Assembly: GCF_002933855.1 (NCBI RefSeq)
Contig: NZ_BFAQ01000041.1
Coordinates: forward strand, 35,215 to 99,214
Direction of reading: 5' to 3'
Source: Vibrio penaeicida
GTDB taxonomy: Bacteria; Pseudomonadota; Gammaproteobacteria; Enterobacterales; Vibrionaceae
DNA: 64,000 nucleotides
Shown here: one piece after another, positions 63,830-64,000 of the stretch
Layout of the letters: every line of letters begins with the position of its first letter
Position numbering within the stretch: position 1 is the first letter of the stretch
Notes under the pieces: model-generated
Databases searched by the model: none
The model's input: the letters and a program-made list of their open reading frames with translations, nothing else
Told to the model about the DNA's origin: nothing
Position numbers and translations under genes: made by a program

Positions 63830-64000
63830 ATCCATTCCTTGTTAACCGTTAAATTGAAACTGCCCAAGCTTGTTAAAAAATCTTGGGTTAAGAAGCAGCT
63901 ATCCCCGGAAAAATGACTCAGTGGAATCCATGTTCACTCAAATCATATAAGAAATCTGCTTGTTGCTAATTTGTAAAAAATAAAAATAAATCGATTTACT

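Noticed and set aside
1..64000. tRNA or rRNA genes, prophage or plasmid replication genes
   Set aside because: I saw no cloverleaf, rRNA-like stretch, integrase, capsid or Rep gene in the window.

Overview
The window looks like a stretch of the main chromosome of a marine Vibrio (Vibrionaceae). The evidence is gene order: cheA-cheB-parC-parP-cheW followed by a DUF2802 gene and a full ccmABCDEFGHI operon, then fadL next to a DUF3379 anti-sigma/ECF sigma pair and fadIJ, and later sixA-smrB-prmB-aroC, epmC-yfcL and mnmC-fabB. All assignments come from reading the sequence; no database search was possible.

Layout. 1-5146: 3' end of a polar chemotaxis operon (CheA kinase, CheB methylesterase, the ParC/ParP array-positioning pair, CheW). 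5354-12478: nine cytochrome c maturation genes with overlapping ends. 12580-12845: a 265-base nested palindromic repeat, then mlaA and an Atm1-type exporter. 15808-22643: lipid uptake and beta-oxidation (fadL, ECF sigma/anti-sigma, fadIJ) with a good FadR-like site before fadI and a possible small RNA upstream of it. 22827-23954: a short copy of the palindromic repeat and an orphan RTX-like protein. 24080-35953: an accessory carbohydrate or polyol island with an FGGY kinase, a GlpD/EryB-like flavoprotein, a DeoR repressor, a class I aldolase, an FAD-linked oxidase, a ribose-type ABC importer and an aldo/keto reductase. 36155-41578: a giant secreted protein (1807 aa) with beta-propellers, Ig/PKD folds, a di-haem cytochrome c peroxidase-like region and four NPCBM-like modules. 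41711-56400: mostly conserved housekeeping genes (M16 peptidase, sixA, smrB, prmB, aroC, LysR/SDR pair, UPF0126 protein, epmC, yfcL, GNAT, PhyH-like oxygenase, mnmC, fabB with a FarS-like 3' UTR). 56536-63829: an accessory surface region with an OmpR-like regulator whose receiver is degenerate, a large lipoprotein, a Wzy/WaaL-type membrane protein and a D-2-hydroxyacid dehydrogenase.

How the parts work together. In the island, the importer would bring in a small sugar or polyol, the kinase would phosphorylate it, the GlpD-like enzyme would oxidise the product into the quinone pool, and the aldolase (Schiff-base Lys and phosphate-binding motif visible) would split a ketose phosphate. The parts resemble an erythritol pathway, but the isomerases of that pathway are absent and an aldolase is present, so the substrate may differ. 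Three of the island promoters share the 9-mer AAAGCTACA in the same orientation to their genes, probably the DeoR operator. The giant di-haem NPCBM protein lies directly downstream of the island and may act on, or bind, an extracellular glycan; that link is inference.

Most novel items: the island with its shared operator, the giant di-haem/NPCBM protein with exactly periodic modules, the degenerate-receiver regulator with direct repeats beside a large lipoprotein, the nested palindromic repeat family, and the untyped small RNA before fadI.
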